Shown here: positions 1 to 6,632 of the stretch, piece by piece
Position numbering within the stretch: the stretch's first letter is position 1
How the letters are laid out: the number at the start of each line of letters is the position of its first letter
DNA from: Planctomycetota bacterium
GTDB taxonomy: Bacteria > Planctomycetota > UBA1135 > UBA2386
Direction of reading: 5' to 3'
NCBI GenBank assembly: GCA_016793305.1
Contig: JAEUHU010000435.1
Location: 1 to 13,797 of the forward strand
DNA: 13,797 nt
Position numbers and translations under genes: made by a program
Notes under the pieces: model-generated
Databases searched by the model: none
The model's input: the letters and a program-made list of their open reading frames with translations, nothing else
What the model was told of the DNA's origin: nothing

Positions 1-613
1 TGCCGCCGTCGCCCGACGCCACGTAGAGCATGTCGTCCGGGCCGAACTGCAGGCAGCCGGCGTTGTGGTTGGCGAACGGCTGCGGGATCTCGAGCAGCAC
101 CAGTTCGCTGTCCGGATCGAGCTGACCCGGCACACTCGGCGTCGGCTCGGGCTGGAAGCGCGCGACCACCGAGCGACGCGGGCCGCTCGCCGAGTAGTAG
201 ACGAAGACCTGCCCGGTGACCGCGAACGCCGGCGCGAGGGCCAGGCCGAGCAGGCCCTCCTCGCCGCCCGCCTGCAGCCGGCCGCCCAGGTCCAGGATCA
301 CGTTGGCGACGGTCGTCGTCGGGTCGTTCGCGAACCGCAGCAGCCGCCCTCCCTGTTCGGCGACCACGAGGTCGTTCGTGCCCGGCACCGGCACGATCGC
401 CAGCGGCTGGACGAACGTCAGGCCGGGGAACGCGTCGAGCCACTGCACCGGGGCCGGCTCGGGCAGGCCGAACGGCAGCGGCAGCAGCGGCAACTCGACG
501 CGGCGGTCGTAGCCGAACGTGCCAGCACCGCTGGCTCCACCACCGCCACCGCCACAGGCGGCGACGAGCAGCACCACGACACAGGCGAGCCAGGGAGAGC
601 GGGACGCGGCCAT
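1..613 (-). CDS. PQQ-dependent sugar dehydrogenase-like lipoprotein (3' end outside window)
   Basis: Reading the minus strand from an ATG at 613 gives 204 open codons running off the left edge. The first 20 residues are a lipoprotein signal: a hydrophobic stretch (VVVLLVA) then AAC with the lipid-accepting Cys at 20, followed by a Gly-rich linker. From about residue 60 it follows the glucose/sorbosone dehydrogenase family (beta-propeller, PQQ cofactor): residues 119-126 EGLLGLAL, then NHNAG at 182-186 and GPDDMLYVASGDGG at the window edge. His183 aligns with the general-base His of soluble quinoprotein glucose dehydrogenase, from memory of that family. An AAGGTGG Shine-Dalgarno-like stretch lies 4 nt before the ATG and supports this start. 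The protein would sit in the outer membrane or periplasm and oxidise a sugar or related polyol; the substrate cannot be told. It is divergent from the secreted protein at 747. The C-terminal half is not visible. Confidence 0.85.
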   Translation of the reverse strand, partial: MAASRSPWLACVVVLLVAACGGGGGGASGAGTFGYDRRVELPLLPLPFGLPEPAPVQWLDAFPGLTFVQPLAIVPVPGTNDLVVAEQGGRLLRFANDPTTTVANVILDLGGRLQAGGEEGLLGLALAPAFAVTGQVFVYYSASGPRRSVVARFQPEPTPSVPGQLDPDSELVLLEIPQPFANHNAGCLQFGPDDMLYVASGDGG

Positions 614-734
614 CGATCCACCTTACGAACGATCGGCTCCGCCCGGCCACGCCTTCCGGCCGAGGTGCCCGTTCGTCCCGCCGCGAGGCACGGCACCCTC
701 GACGCGCCGCTGCCATCGCTCGGTGCGCCCCTGC

Positions 735-740
735 TACGCT
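735..740 (+). promoter_or_regulatory. Possible -10 element of a leaderless transcript
   Basis: TACGCT lies 6 nt before the ATG at 747, so transcription starting about 7 nt after the hexamer would begin at or next to the start codon. No good -35 hexamer is visible at the expected distance (712-717 reads gccatc), and no Shine-Dalgarno sequence precedes the ATG. This combination fits a leaderless mRNA but rests on one six-base match in GC-rich DNA. Confidence 0.3.
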
Positions 741-746
741 GCGCGC

Positions 747-2420
747 ATGCTCGGAACTGCCCTCCGGGTCGCGGCCTTGCTCGCTGGCACTGCTGCGACG
801 TCCTTGGCCCAGCAGCGGGAAGACCTCGTGCTGGTGCTGCGCTCCCTTCTGCCGCTGATGCCGCCGGAACTGCAGGTCGACGCACCGCGTGCGTCGGCGT
901 TCGAAGCGATGCCCGAACTCGACCTGGCGCTCGACACGCGCGGCGAACGCAACCTGCCCGACTGGGTGATCGGTGTGCTGCGCGAGCGCCATCTGGCCGC
1001 GATCAACGACGGCAGCCTGCGCGTCGAGCTGGCCGCCGGTGGCGACTCCCCGGGCCCGTTCGACCAACGGGTCGTGTTCCAGGGCAGGCGCGACAAGGTG
1101 CAGGCGGCGGTCGCCGAGTTCGACGCGATGGGCAAGCTGCTCGGGCGGCCGATCGAAGTGCGCGCACTGCACCTGCCGCTGCCGGCCGGCGCCCTGCCGG
1201 CCACGGTCTGGGATCCGGCGACCACCGGCAAGCGCCTGCAGAACGCGACGGCGCTGTGGAGTGCGCGCGGCGTGACCCGCAGCGGCGGCACACTGCGGCT
1301 CGCCGACCTGGAGGCTCGTGGCGCCCTGGCCGACTACTCGGTCGAAGTGGCGGAACGCGCCCGCATCGCCGATCCGCACGTGCTGCAGGTGTTCGCCGGC
1401 CTCGTCGCGAACCTGTCGGTGCACACGCTGACCGGCGACGACCTGCAGCTGTCCGGCACCTGGCTCGCGAGCCGGCCGGAGGCGCTGCACCCGCAGAGCA
1501 CCGAGGTCGACGGCATCACCCTCGACCAGCCCGAGCACCGCACCACCTACGCGAGCTTCTCGGGCGCCATCCTGAGCGGCGGGGCGTTGGCCGTGGCCGT
1601 TCGCGGTGGCGCGTTCGGACCGGACGGCGGCCTGCTGGTCGTGACCGCACGCTACCTCGCCCCACCGGCGAGCGACCCGGCTCCCGACTTCCTGCTGCGA
1701 CCGGTGACCGCGTTCCTCGCCACGCCGTCACCCCCGCTGCCGCACCGGCTCGCCTGGCCGATCGGCATCGACGACGACGGCCCGGCCTTCCGTCGCATGG
1801 AACGCGACGGCGGCTTCACCGAGTCGGCGCTGCTGGCCCTGTTGCCCGGACAGCTCGGCACCGTGGAGCTGTTCGGCGGCGTGCTGCTCGCGCGCGGCGA
1901 CGCGCCGGTGACGCTCGGCTGCAATCGCCTGCTCGCCCAGCTCGCGGCCGAAGTGCGCACGATCGAGTGGCACAGCTCGGTCGTCGACGACACCGAGCCG
2001 GCCAGCACCATCGAACTGGTGCAACCGACGCTCGCCGGCCGCACCGCGGCGGCGTTCCTCGGCACCGAGCGACCGCTGGTCCGCGACTACCAGGTCGAGA
2101 TCGCCTCGCGCTCGTCGATCGCGGATCCGGTGCTGTCGGTCGCGCGCAGCGGGCTCTGGCTCGAAGCGAGCGCAGACCAGGTCGGCGACGGCTGGCACGT
2201 CGCCGGCGCCTGGTCGTTCGCCACGCACGGGGCTCCACGCCTGCGCCGGTTCGCCGAGGAGCGTCCGCTCGACCTGCAGCTCACCGACTATCGCACCACG
2301 ACCTTGCCCTGGGACGCTGCGATGCCGGCGGGCCACGCAAACGAGCTCGGGCAGGCACCGCCGTTGCGACCCGACGGCAAGCCGAGCCGGGTCCGCGTCT
2401 CCCTCACGCCTCGCCCGTGA
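747..2420 (+). CDS. Secreted protein with duplicated secretin-like modules
   Basis: A 557-residue protein. I chose the ATG at 747 because it opens a signal peptide (MLGTALRVAALLAG..., likely cleavage after SLA at 19-21); the frame is open further upstream but that part is low-complexity Pro/Arg. Residues 107-144 (QRVVFQGRRDKVQAAVAEFD, then GRPIEVRALHLPL) resemble the secretin N1/NolW pattern in which a helix ending in a short linker leads to 'VxVxxxxxEh'. Residues 195-242 and 448-492 are an internal duplication: DYxVEhAxRxxIADPxh, a Gly-Leu, then a beta segment ending GxWxxA. After each copy comes a T-rich strand pair (TTYASFSGAILSGG at 266-279; TTTLPWDAAMPAG at 517-529) like the secretin 'TxxxxPdGxxxxxGG' segment. 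Family assignment is inference from these patterns. It could be a shortened secretin relative without a channel role. It converges on the DUF3050 gene, overlapping it by 17 bp. Confidence 0.75.
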   Translation: MLGTALRVAALLAGTAATSLAQQREDLVLVLRSLLPLMPPELQVDAPRASAFEAMPELDLALDTRGERNLPDWVIGVLRERHLAAINDGSLRVELAAGGDSPGPFDQRVVFQGRRDKVQAAVAEFDAMGKLLGRPIEVRALHLPLPAGALPATVWDPATTGKRLQNATALWSARGVTRSGGTLRLADLEARGALADYSVEVAERARIADPHVLQVFAGLVANLSVHTLTGDDLQLSGTWLASRPEALHPQSTEVDGITLDQPEHRTTYASFSGAILSGGALAVAVRGGAFGPDGGLLVVTARYLAPPASDPAPDFLLRPVTAFLATPSPPLPHRLAWPIGIDDDGPAFRRMERDGGFTESALLALLPGQLGTVELFGGVLLARGDAPVTLGCNRLLAQLAAEVRTIEWHSSVVDDTEPASTIELVQPTLAGRTAAAFLGTERPLVRDYQVEIASRSSIADPVLSVARSGLWLEASADQVGDGWHVAGAWSFATHGAPRLRRFAEERPLDLQLTDYRTTTLPWDAAMPAGHANELGQAPPLRPDGKPSRVRVSLTPRP

Positions 2421-3237
2421 CCACCGCGCGATCGGCCACGGGCACGACGGCCACCGCACCGGCATCCGAGCGATCGGCGACCAGCGCGTGCAGTTCGTCC
2501 CAGAGGCGGAGCCGCGCTTCGATCGCCCGCACCGCCCCGTCGGCCGCCTGCTGCCACGCGGCGGAATCGTCGCCGCAGAGTTCCGCCAGCAGCTGGGCCG
2601 CCATCGGCCCGTGCCGTTCGCCGTCGAGTTCGACGTGCCGCTGCAGGTAGTCGACCAACGTCGGCAGGCCCCCGGGATGGCGGGCGTGCAGGTCGGCGAT
2701 CAGGTTGCGGAACATGTCGGGGATCACGTCCTCGCGGCCGAACAGGAACGCGGCGGCGATCGCCGGCAACGAACCGCTGCGCACCAACGTGAAGGTGACC
2801 TCGCAGAACCGCCGCGCGGGCGGCGGTGCGCTCGTGAGGGCCGCGAACACGTCGTCGCCTGCGTCGAGCCGCGCCAGCACGCGGTCGATCGGCGTCGAGT
2901 CGGCGCCCGACTCGCGCATCGACCGCCGGTAGAGCTCGAAGTGGCTGGCGTAGCCCGCCCCGTCGACATCGCACTCCTCGCCGACCACGATCTCGTTGAC
3001 CAGCCGGCGCGCCACCGCCGAGCCGCGCGGCCGCCAGACCTCGTCGACGCAGGTGAGCCCGCGCTGCAGCGCCTTCAACAGCGACATGAAGTCCCAGACC
3101 GCGAACACGTGATGCGTCTGGAACCGCCGCACGCCGTCGAGCGTGTCGAGCGCGCCGTAGAACGGATGCGCGACGAGGTGCTGGCGCAGCGGTTCGAGCC
3201 GCCGCTGCAGCGCTCGGAGATCGCGGATCGGGAACAT
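2404..3237 (-). CDS. DUF3050 family protein (haem-oxygenase-like fold expected)
   Basis: The 277-residue product matches what I know of DUF3050 along nearly its whole length: HVFAVWDFMSLLKALQ at 43-58, LTCVDEVWRP at 61-70, NEIVVGEECD at 81-90, SHFELY at 98-103, FGREDVIPDMF at 166-176, RHVELDGERHGP at 200-211 and a C-terminal ARLRLWDELH helix at 241-250. Biochemical function of the family is not known to me; the fold is thought to be helical and haem-oxygenase-like. The conserved Glu, Asp and His residues in helices could bind metal. ATG at 3237 is chosen because homology begins right there; a GTG lies immediately before it. The esterase gene ends 61 bp upstream on the same strand, so the two may be co-transcribed. 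The 3' end overlaps the convergent secreted-protein gene by 17 bp. Confidence 0.88.
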   Translation of the reverse strand: MFPIRDLRALQRRLEPLRQHLVAHPFYGALDTLDGVRRFQTHHVFAVWDFMSLLKALQRGLTCVDEVWRPRGSAVARRLVNEIVVGEECDVDGAGYASHFELYRRSMRESGADSTPIDRVLARLDAGDDVFAALTSAPPPARRFCEVTFTLVRSGSLPAIAAAFLFGREDVIPDMFRNLIADLHARHPGGLPTLVDYLQRHVELDGERHGPMAAQLLAELCGDDSAAWQQAADGAVRAIEARLRLWDELHALVADRSDAGAVAVVPVADRAVVTGEA

Positions 3238-3298
3238 CACGGCAGCTTCGGGCACGCGGCGGCGTTCGTCGAGCGACGAGCCGCGGATGCTCGCGGCG

Positions 3299-3967
3299 TC
3301 AGGCGAGCACGGTGCGCAGGAAGTCGCCGACCACGACGATCTCCTCCCAGCACACCTCGTGCTGCATCGGGTACTCGTGGAACGCGACCCGGTAGCCGCG
3401 CCGTGCCAGTGCGTCCTTCGCCGCCTTGCCGCGGGCTGGCACCACCACCCCGTCGTGGCTGCCGTGGATCTGCAGGATCGGCACCGCCTGGTTCGCCGCG
3501 GTGCGTTCGGCGTCGAGCGAGCCCTCGCCGACCAGGTAGGTCGACAGCAGCACGAGGCCCCCGAGCCGTTCGTGGTGCCGCAGTCCGGTGTAGAGCGCGA
3601 CCGCACCGCCCTGGGAGAAGCCGGCCAGCACGATCCGTTCGCTCGGGATGCCGCGCTGCCGTTCGTGCGCGATCCACGCCCGGATCGACGCCATCGAGCG
3701 TCGCATGCCGACCTCGTCGTGGCGCCGCGTCAAATCGACCTCGGCGATGTCGTACCAGGCCGGCATCGTGACGCCGCCGTTGATCGTCACCGGGATCGAC
3801 GGGGCGTGCGGCAGCACGAAGCGCACGCCCAGCTCGGCGGGCAGGCCGAGCTCGGGCACGATCGGCGCGAAGTCGTGGCCGTCGGCGCCGAGGCCGTGCA
3901 GCCACAGCACGCTGGCGCGGGCGGGCCCGGACGGCTCGATCACGACGGCAGGCAACAGGTCGTTCAT
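3299..3967 (-). CDS. Phospholipase/carboxylesterase family alpha/beta hydrolase
   Basis: A 222-residue cytoplasmic serine hydrolase of the carboxylesterase/thioesterase group (EstB, YpfH, acyl-protein thioesterase-like). Visible motifs are LHGLGADGHDF at 23-33 (oxyanion region), GFSQGG at 116-121 with nucleophile Ser118, GSHDGVV at 169-175 with Asp172, and MQHEV at 201-205 with His203, giving a complete Ser-Asp-His triad. Length is normal for the family. The ATG at 3967 (MNDLLPAVV) is preferred over one 18 bases further upstream because family members begin close to this point; there is no strong Shine-Dalgarno at either. Likely substrates are short-chain esters or thioesters; specificity cannot be read. 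It has no signal peptide. It lies 61 bp upstream of the DUF3050 gene, probably as the first gene of that pair. Confidence 0.92.
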   Translation of the reverse strand: MNDLLPAVVIEPSGPARASVLWLHGLGADGHDFAPIVPELGLPAELGVRFVLPHAPSIPVTINGGVTMPAWYDIAEVDLTRRHDEVGMRRSMASIRAWIAHERQRGIPSERIVLAGFSQGGAVALYTGLRHHERLGGLVLLSTYLVGEGSLDAERTAANQAVPILQIHGSHDGVVVPARGKAAKDALARRGYRVAFHEYPMQHEVCWEEIVVVGDFLRTVLA

Positions 3968-4037
3968 CGCCGCACTCGACCGCAACCCACCGGGCGCTGC
4001 AAGCAGTGCCCGAGCGTGTGTCCGCCGATGCCCGAGC

Positions 4038-4056
4038 AGCCGGGGAATCCCCGGCT
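4038..4056 (-). terminator. GC-rich hairpin after the small hypothetical gene
   Basis: AGCCGGGG-AAT-CCCCGGCT is a perfect 8-bp inverted repeat with a 3-nt loop, starting 11 nt past the stop of the gene ending at 4068. No U-tract follows on either strand. It would work as a stem-only terminator or 3'-end stabiliser. Its position right behind the stop also supports the small gene being real. Confidence 0.5.
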
Positions 4057-4067
4057 TCCCGATCGGC

Positions 4068-4340
4068 TCAGCCAGGGAACAGGGGCAGCCAGCCGAGCCC
4101 CGTGCGCGTGATCGCCACCGCGCAGTCCTGCGTGCGGGCGCGGCCGCGCAGGTGGCTCTCGACGATGCGCCGCGCGTGGCGCCGCACCGCGGCGAGGTTG
4201 TGCATCGCGTGGCAGGCGAGCCAGTCGTTCAGGGCCATCTCGCTGACGAGACAGGTCACCGAGGTCTCGCCCGCCGCGAAGCGGAACAGGTAGCCGCCGT
4301 AGTCCTGCGGCAGTGCACGCGCGGATCGTGGGTTCTTCAT
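4068..4340 (-). CDS. Small hypothetical protein (90 residues)
   Basis: I do not recognise this protein. It starts MKNPRSARALPQDYGGY and has a strand-like segment (LFRFAAGETSVTCLVSE), a helical segment with His and Met (LNDWLACHAMHNLAAVRRHA) and ends GLGWLPLFPG. The layout is faintly like DUF1488-type small proteins, but the match is too weak to assign. ATG 4340 has GGAG two bases upstream; an in-frame ATG at 4370 would add ten residues (MAPIGPIVGA). The frame stays open far upstream only because of GC content. Support for a real gene comes from the strong hairpin directly after its stop and from the sensible amino-acid mix compared with overlapping frames, which are Arg/Pro-rich. It lies between the membrane protein gene upstream and the esterase gene downstream, all on the minus strand. 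Confidence 0.55.
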   Translation of the reverse strand: MKNPRSARALPQDYGGYLFRFAAGETSVTCLVSEMALNDWLACHAMHNLAAVRRHARRIVESHLRGRARTQDCAVAITRTGLGWLPLFPG

Positions 4341-4385
4341 CGCTCCGACGATCGGTCCGATCGGCGCCATTGTTCGCCCCGGTCT

Positions 4386-4399
4386 TTCCCCTCGGGGAG
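4386..4399. repeat. Near-palindrome, copy 1 of a tandem pair
   Basis: TTCCCCTCGGGGAG matches 12 of 14 positions of the CTCCCCTAGGGGAG core of the palindrome at 4412-4431, with centres 29 bp apart. It lies 16-29 bp upstream of the alternative ATG at 4370 of the small hypothetical gene. It may be an operator half of a pair or a second stem of a termination region. Confidence 0.4.
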
Positions 4400-4411
4400 T
4401 TCCGTACCGTG

Positions 4412-4431
4412 GTGCTCCCCTAGGGGAGCAC
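4412..4431 (-). terminator. Perfect 20-bp palindrome after the membrane-protein gene
   Basis: GTGCTCCCCTAGGGGAGCAC is a perfect palindrome beginning 4 nt past the stop of the gene ending at 4436. As RNA it folds into an 8-bp stem with a CUAG loop. There is no U-tract. I call it a terminator because of its position, but as perfectly symmetric DNA with a related copy at 4386-4399 it could equally be a protein-binding operator for the small gene downstream. Confidence 0.45.
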
Positions 4432-4435
4432 GGTG

Positions 4436-5407
4436 TCATCGCAGGTAGCCCTGCAGCTGCTTGCCGAGCCGCTGCTGGCTCGGCACCTGCAGCAGGAACT
4501 CGATCCAGCGTTGCAGCGCCGCGCGCACGTCGCCGCCGGCCTGCAGCACCGCGATGCCGGCTTCGAGCGTGCCGACGAAGTTGCCGAGGAACGGCCGCTC
4601 GCCGTCCCGGGTGCGTCGCAGCCGGTCCCGCGCCTCGGCGAGTTGGCGCTCGAGCAGGGCGTTCACGCCACCGACCACCTGCGTGCGCACCTTCGCGCCG
4701 TGGTGCACGAGGTAGAACGGCGCGTCGTTGTCGTGCGGCTGCCGCAGGACTTCGTCGAGCCGGGCCGCGAGATCGGGCGTCGCCTCGAGCCGCTGCACGC
4801 ACTGGCTCTGCACGTCGCGGTCGAACGACCGGACGAAGCCGAGCAGCTGCGCGACCGACGCGTCCGGCGGCAACTTCTGCCACTGTTCGCGCTGCCAGAC
4901 GGCCTGCCGACTCTCGAAGTCGCTGCTGCCGGCGACGCGACCACGCGGCCACCAGCGGCGCACGCGGTTGCGGAGCCCCCAACCGGCCACCAGCAAGGTC
5001 GTGAACCCGCCGTAGGCGACCTCGACGGTGGCCCCTGCCGCCGCCGCCCACGGCGCCAGGTGCGCGCCACCCGCCAGCAGCACGCTGCCGGCGACGGCCA
5101 GGCAGACCAGCAGCTTCGCGAGCCGCGCGCGACGGCGCTCGAAGCAGGCGAACGGCAGCACCACGAGCGCCAGCACGTAGCCGGGCAACGACGCATAGGC
5201 GACGGCCGCGAACCACGCGGGCGCGACGCCGTGGACCAGCAGCCCGAGCAGCATGCCGGCAGCCGACGCCAGCGCGAGCGGCGTCGTCACCAGGTGGAAC
5301 CCGACGAAGTTCTCGCCGCGGGTCGGACGCCCCGGCAGGCACAGCAGCAGCAGCAAGAGGCCCGACCCGAGGGCCAGCGCTGCGGCGACGAGCAGGATCG
5401 CGTTCAT
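4436..5407 (-). CDS. Membrane protein of unknown function with cytoplasmic C-terminal domain
   Basis: A 323-residue protein I cannot assign. It opens with a strong hydrophobic helix (residues 3-24, five Leu in a row), followed by about three or four more predicted membrane segments near 37-59, 64-87, 98-118 and 122-145. Basic residues (ERRRAR at 90-95, RNRVRRWW at 146-153) flank the segments, placing the C-terminal half inside. Residues 160-323 are soluble and mostly helical, with a possible amphipathic or coiled region at 250-268 and a Gln-rich end (VPSQQRLGKQLQGYLR). ATG at 5407 has GAGGG about 8 nt upstream. It is 107 bp downstream of the Cys-rich lipoprotein gene on the same strand, so co-transcription is possible. 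No enzymatic motif is visible. Confidence 0.8.
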   Translation of the reverse strand: MNAILLVAAALALGSGLLLLLLCLPGRPTRGENFVGFHLVTTPLALASAAGMLLGLLVHGVAPAWFAAVAYASLPGYVLALVVLPFACFERRRARLAKLLVCLAVAGSVLLAGGAHLAPWAAAAGATVEVAYGGFTTLLVAGWGLRNRVRRWWPRGRVAGSSDFESRQAVWQREQWQKLPPDASVAQLLGFVRSFDRDVQSQCVQRLEATPDLAARLDEVLRQPHDNDAPFYLVHHGAKVRTQVVGGVNALLERQLAEARDRLRRTRDGERPFLGNFVGTLEAGIAVLQAGGDVRAALQRWIEFLLQVPSQQRLGKQLQGYLR

Positions 5408-5514
5408 CCGAACCCTCGAACCGGAGGAACGAGCCGGTGTGGCAACGCGCGGAGGCTGGCGGGGCGAGGCGGCCCGCAGCGGGGCTCCTGCTGCCCGGCC
5501 CTACCTGGCTCCGC

Positions 5515-5856
5515 TCACTGCGGGGCGACCGGCGTCGGCGTGCTCTCCGGCGGGCAGGCGCCGCACGAACCGGCGCACGCCTCCTCGCAGCCTTCCTTCT
5601 TGGCCGCACCCGTGGCCGGAGCCGCGACCTTCTCGTCGGCGCAGCAGGCCGCGGCCGGAGCCGCCTTGCCTTCGCTGCAGCAGGCGTCGGCCTTGTCGCT
5701 GCAGCATCCACCGGCCTTCTCGCCGGCGACCTTGTCGACCGCCGCCGCCGCGGGTGCCTGGCTCTGCTTGCCCGCCGCGTCACCCTGCGCGTCGACGGTG
5801 CCGCCGCCACAGGCCGTCAGCAGGAGGAGGGAACCGATCATCAGGAGCTTCTGCAT
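5515..5856 (-). CDS. Small Cys-rich lipoprotein
   Basis: A 113-residue protein. ATG 5856 opens a short lipoprotein signal (MQKLLMIGSLLLLTAC) with lipobox Cys16. The mature part is an Ala/Lys/Glu-rich low-complexity chain carrying three CC pairs at 51-52, 59-60 and 71-72 (GGCCSDK, DACCSEG, AACCADE), then a C-x3-C-x3-C-x2-C cluster at 90, 94, 98 and 101. That makes ten cysteines besides the lipidated one. No family is recognised. The spaced CC pairs and the Cys cluster suggest metal binding or redox activity on the periplasmic side of the envelope, but this is inference. The open frame extends upstream of 5856 without another signal sequence, so this start is secure. The lipoprotein is upstream of the membrane-protein gene and divergent from the NTAQ1 gene. 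Confidence 0.85.
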   Translation of the reverse strand: MQKLLMIGSLLLLTACGGGTVDAQGDAAGKQSQAPAAAAVDKVAGEKAGGCCSDKADACCSEGKAAPAAACCADEKVAAPATGAAKKEGCEEACAGSCGACPPESTPTPVAPQ

Positions 5857-6083
5857 GGCGGCGATGGTGCAGAAATCCGCCGCTTCCGACAAGGGGGCCG
5901 AACGGCGTTGCCGGTAGAACCCGCGCGCACGCACCACGCCATGCCGAACCGGCCCCGAAGTCCTGCCCTGCGCCCGGCCCTTTGCTGGATGCCGATCCAG
6001 GCCACCAGGGCGCCATCGCATGGCCAGAGCCGGGGCCGGCAGCGGCGGTTCCAGCAGGCCGCACCACACCATGCGAGGAGCCG

Positions 6084-6632
6084 GTGAGCCTGCCGACCTT
6101 CGACGAGGCGTTCCGGTCGGCCCAGGCCTACCAGCCGTTCTTCTGCGAAGAGAACGTGCTGCAGCTGCTGCGCGGCCCGGCCTTGCCGCGACCTGCCGCA
6201 GCGGTGTTCGTCACCAACGACGACCGCAGCGTGGCGATGTGGGGCCAACGCGCGGCCGCGGTGGACCCGATCGTCTGGGACTACCACGTCGTGGCCCTGC
6301 TGCCCGAACACGACCTCGTCGTCGACCTCGACGACCGCACGCAGCTCGCCCGGCCCCGCGCCGCGTGGCTGCAGCACGCGTTCCGCCCGGTCGACGAGCC
6401 GCGCTTCCTGCCGCGCTTCCGGATCGTGCCGGCGGACGAGTACCTGGCGACGTTCTCGTCCGACCGCTCGCACATGCTCGACGTGCGCGGCCGGCCGCTG
6501 CACCCGTTCCCGGCGTGGCCAGCGCCGTTCGACGCCACGAAGGGCCACGTGCTGCCGCGCTTCGTCGACCTCGCCGAGCCGATCGCGGGCGTCGTCACCG
6601 ACGCGGCGGGCCTGCTGCGCTGGCGGCCGTGA
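6084..6632 (+). CDS. NTAQ1: Protein N-terminal glutamine amidohydrolase (NTAQ1 family)
   Basis: The 182-residue product follows eukaryotic NTAQ1, which deamidates an exposed N-terminal Gln to Glu. Matching segments are FFCEENV at 19-25, VFVTNDDRSVAMW at 41-53, VWDYHVV at 64-70, VVDLD at 79-83 and ATFSSDRSHM further on. From memory of the human enzyme (Cys28, His81, Asp97) the triad here is Cys21, His68 and Asp81, all present, with a loop three residues shorter between His and Asp. There is no ATG near the homology start; the GTG at 6084 has GAGGAG three bases upstream and is the start I choose. In eukaryotes the product Glu feeds arginylation; in bacteria Glu could be leucylated by a Bpt-type transferase and passed to ClpS/ClpAP, but no such gene is in this window. 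The 3' end overlaps the convergent MFS gene by 38 bp. Confidence 0.9.
   Translation: MSLPTFDEAFRSAQAYQPFFCEENVLQLLRGPALPRPAAAVFVTNDDRSVAMWGQRAAAVDPIVWDYHVVALLPEHDLVVDLDDRTQLARPRAAWLQHAFRPVDEPRFLPRFRIVPADEYLATFSSDRSHMLDVRGRPLHPFPAWPAPFDATKGHVLPRFVDLAEPIAGVVTDAAGLLRWRP

Noticed and set aside
65..2650. An 861-codon open frame on the plus strand
   Set aside because: It is Arg/Pro-rich low-complexity sequence crossing the PQQ dehydrogenase antisense, the divergent promoter region and the secretin-like gene out of frame. It arises from GC content.
5341..5360. A CAG-repeat-like run (acagcagcagcagcaag)
   Set aside because: On the coding strand it encodes the poly-Leu core of the first membrane helix of the gene at 4436-5407, so codon use explains it and it is not a microsatellite of note.
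4068..5810. A 580-codon minus-strand frame ending in the small hypothetical gene
   Set aside because: The part above 4370 is Arg/Ala-rich and runs out of frame across the membrane-protein gene and two hairpins. Only the C-terminal 90-100 codons look like protein.
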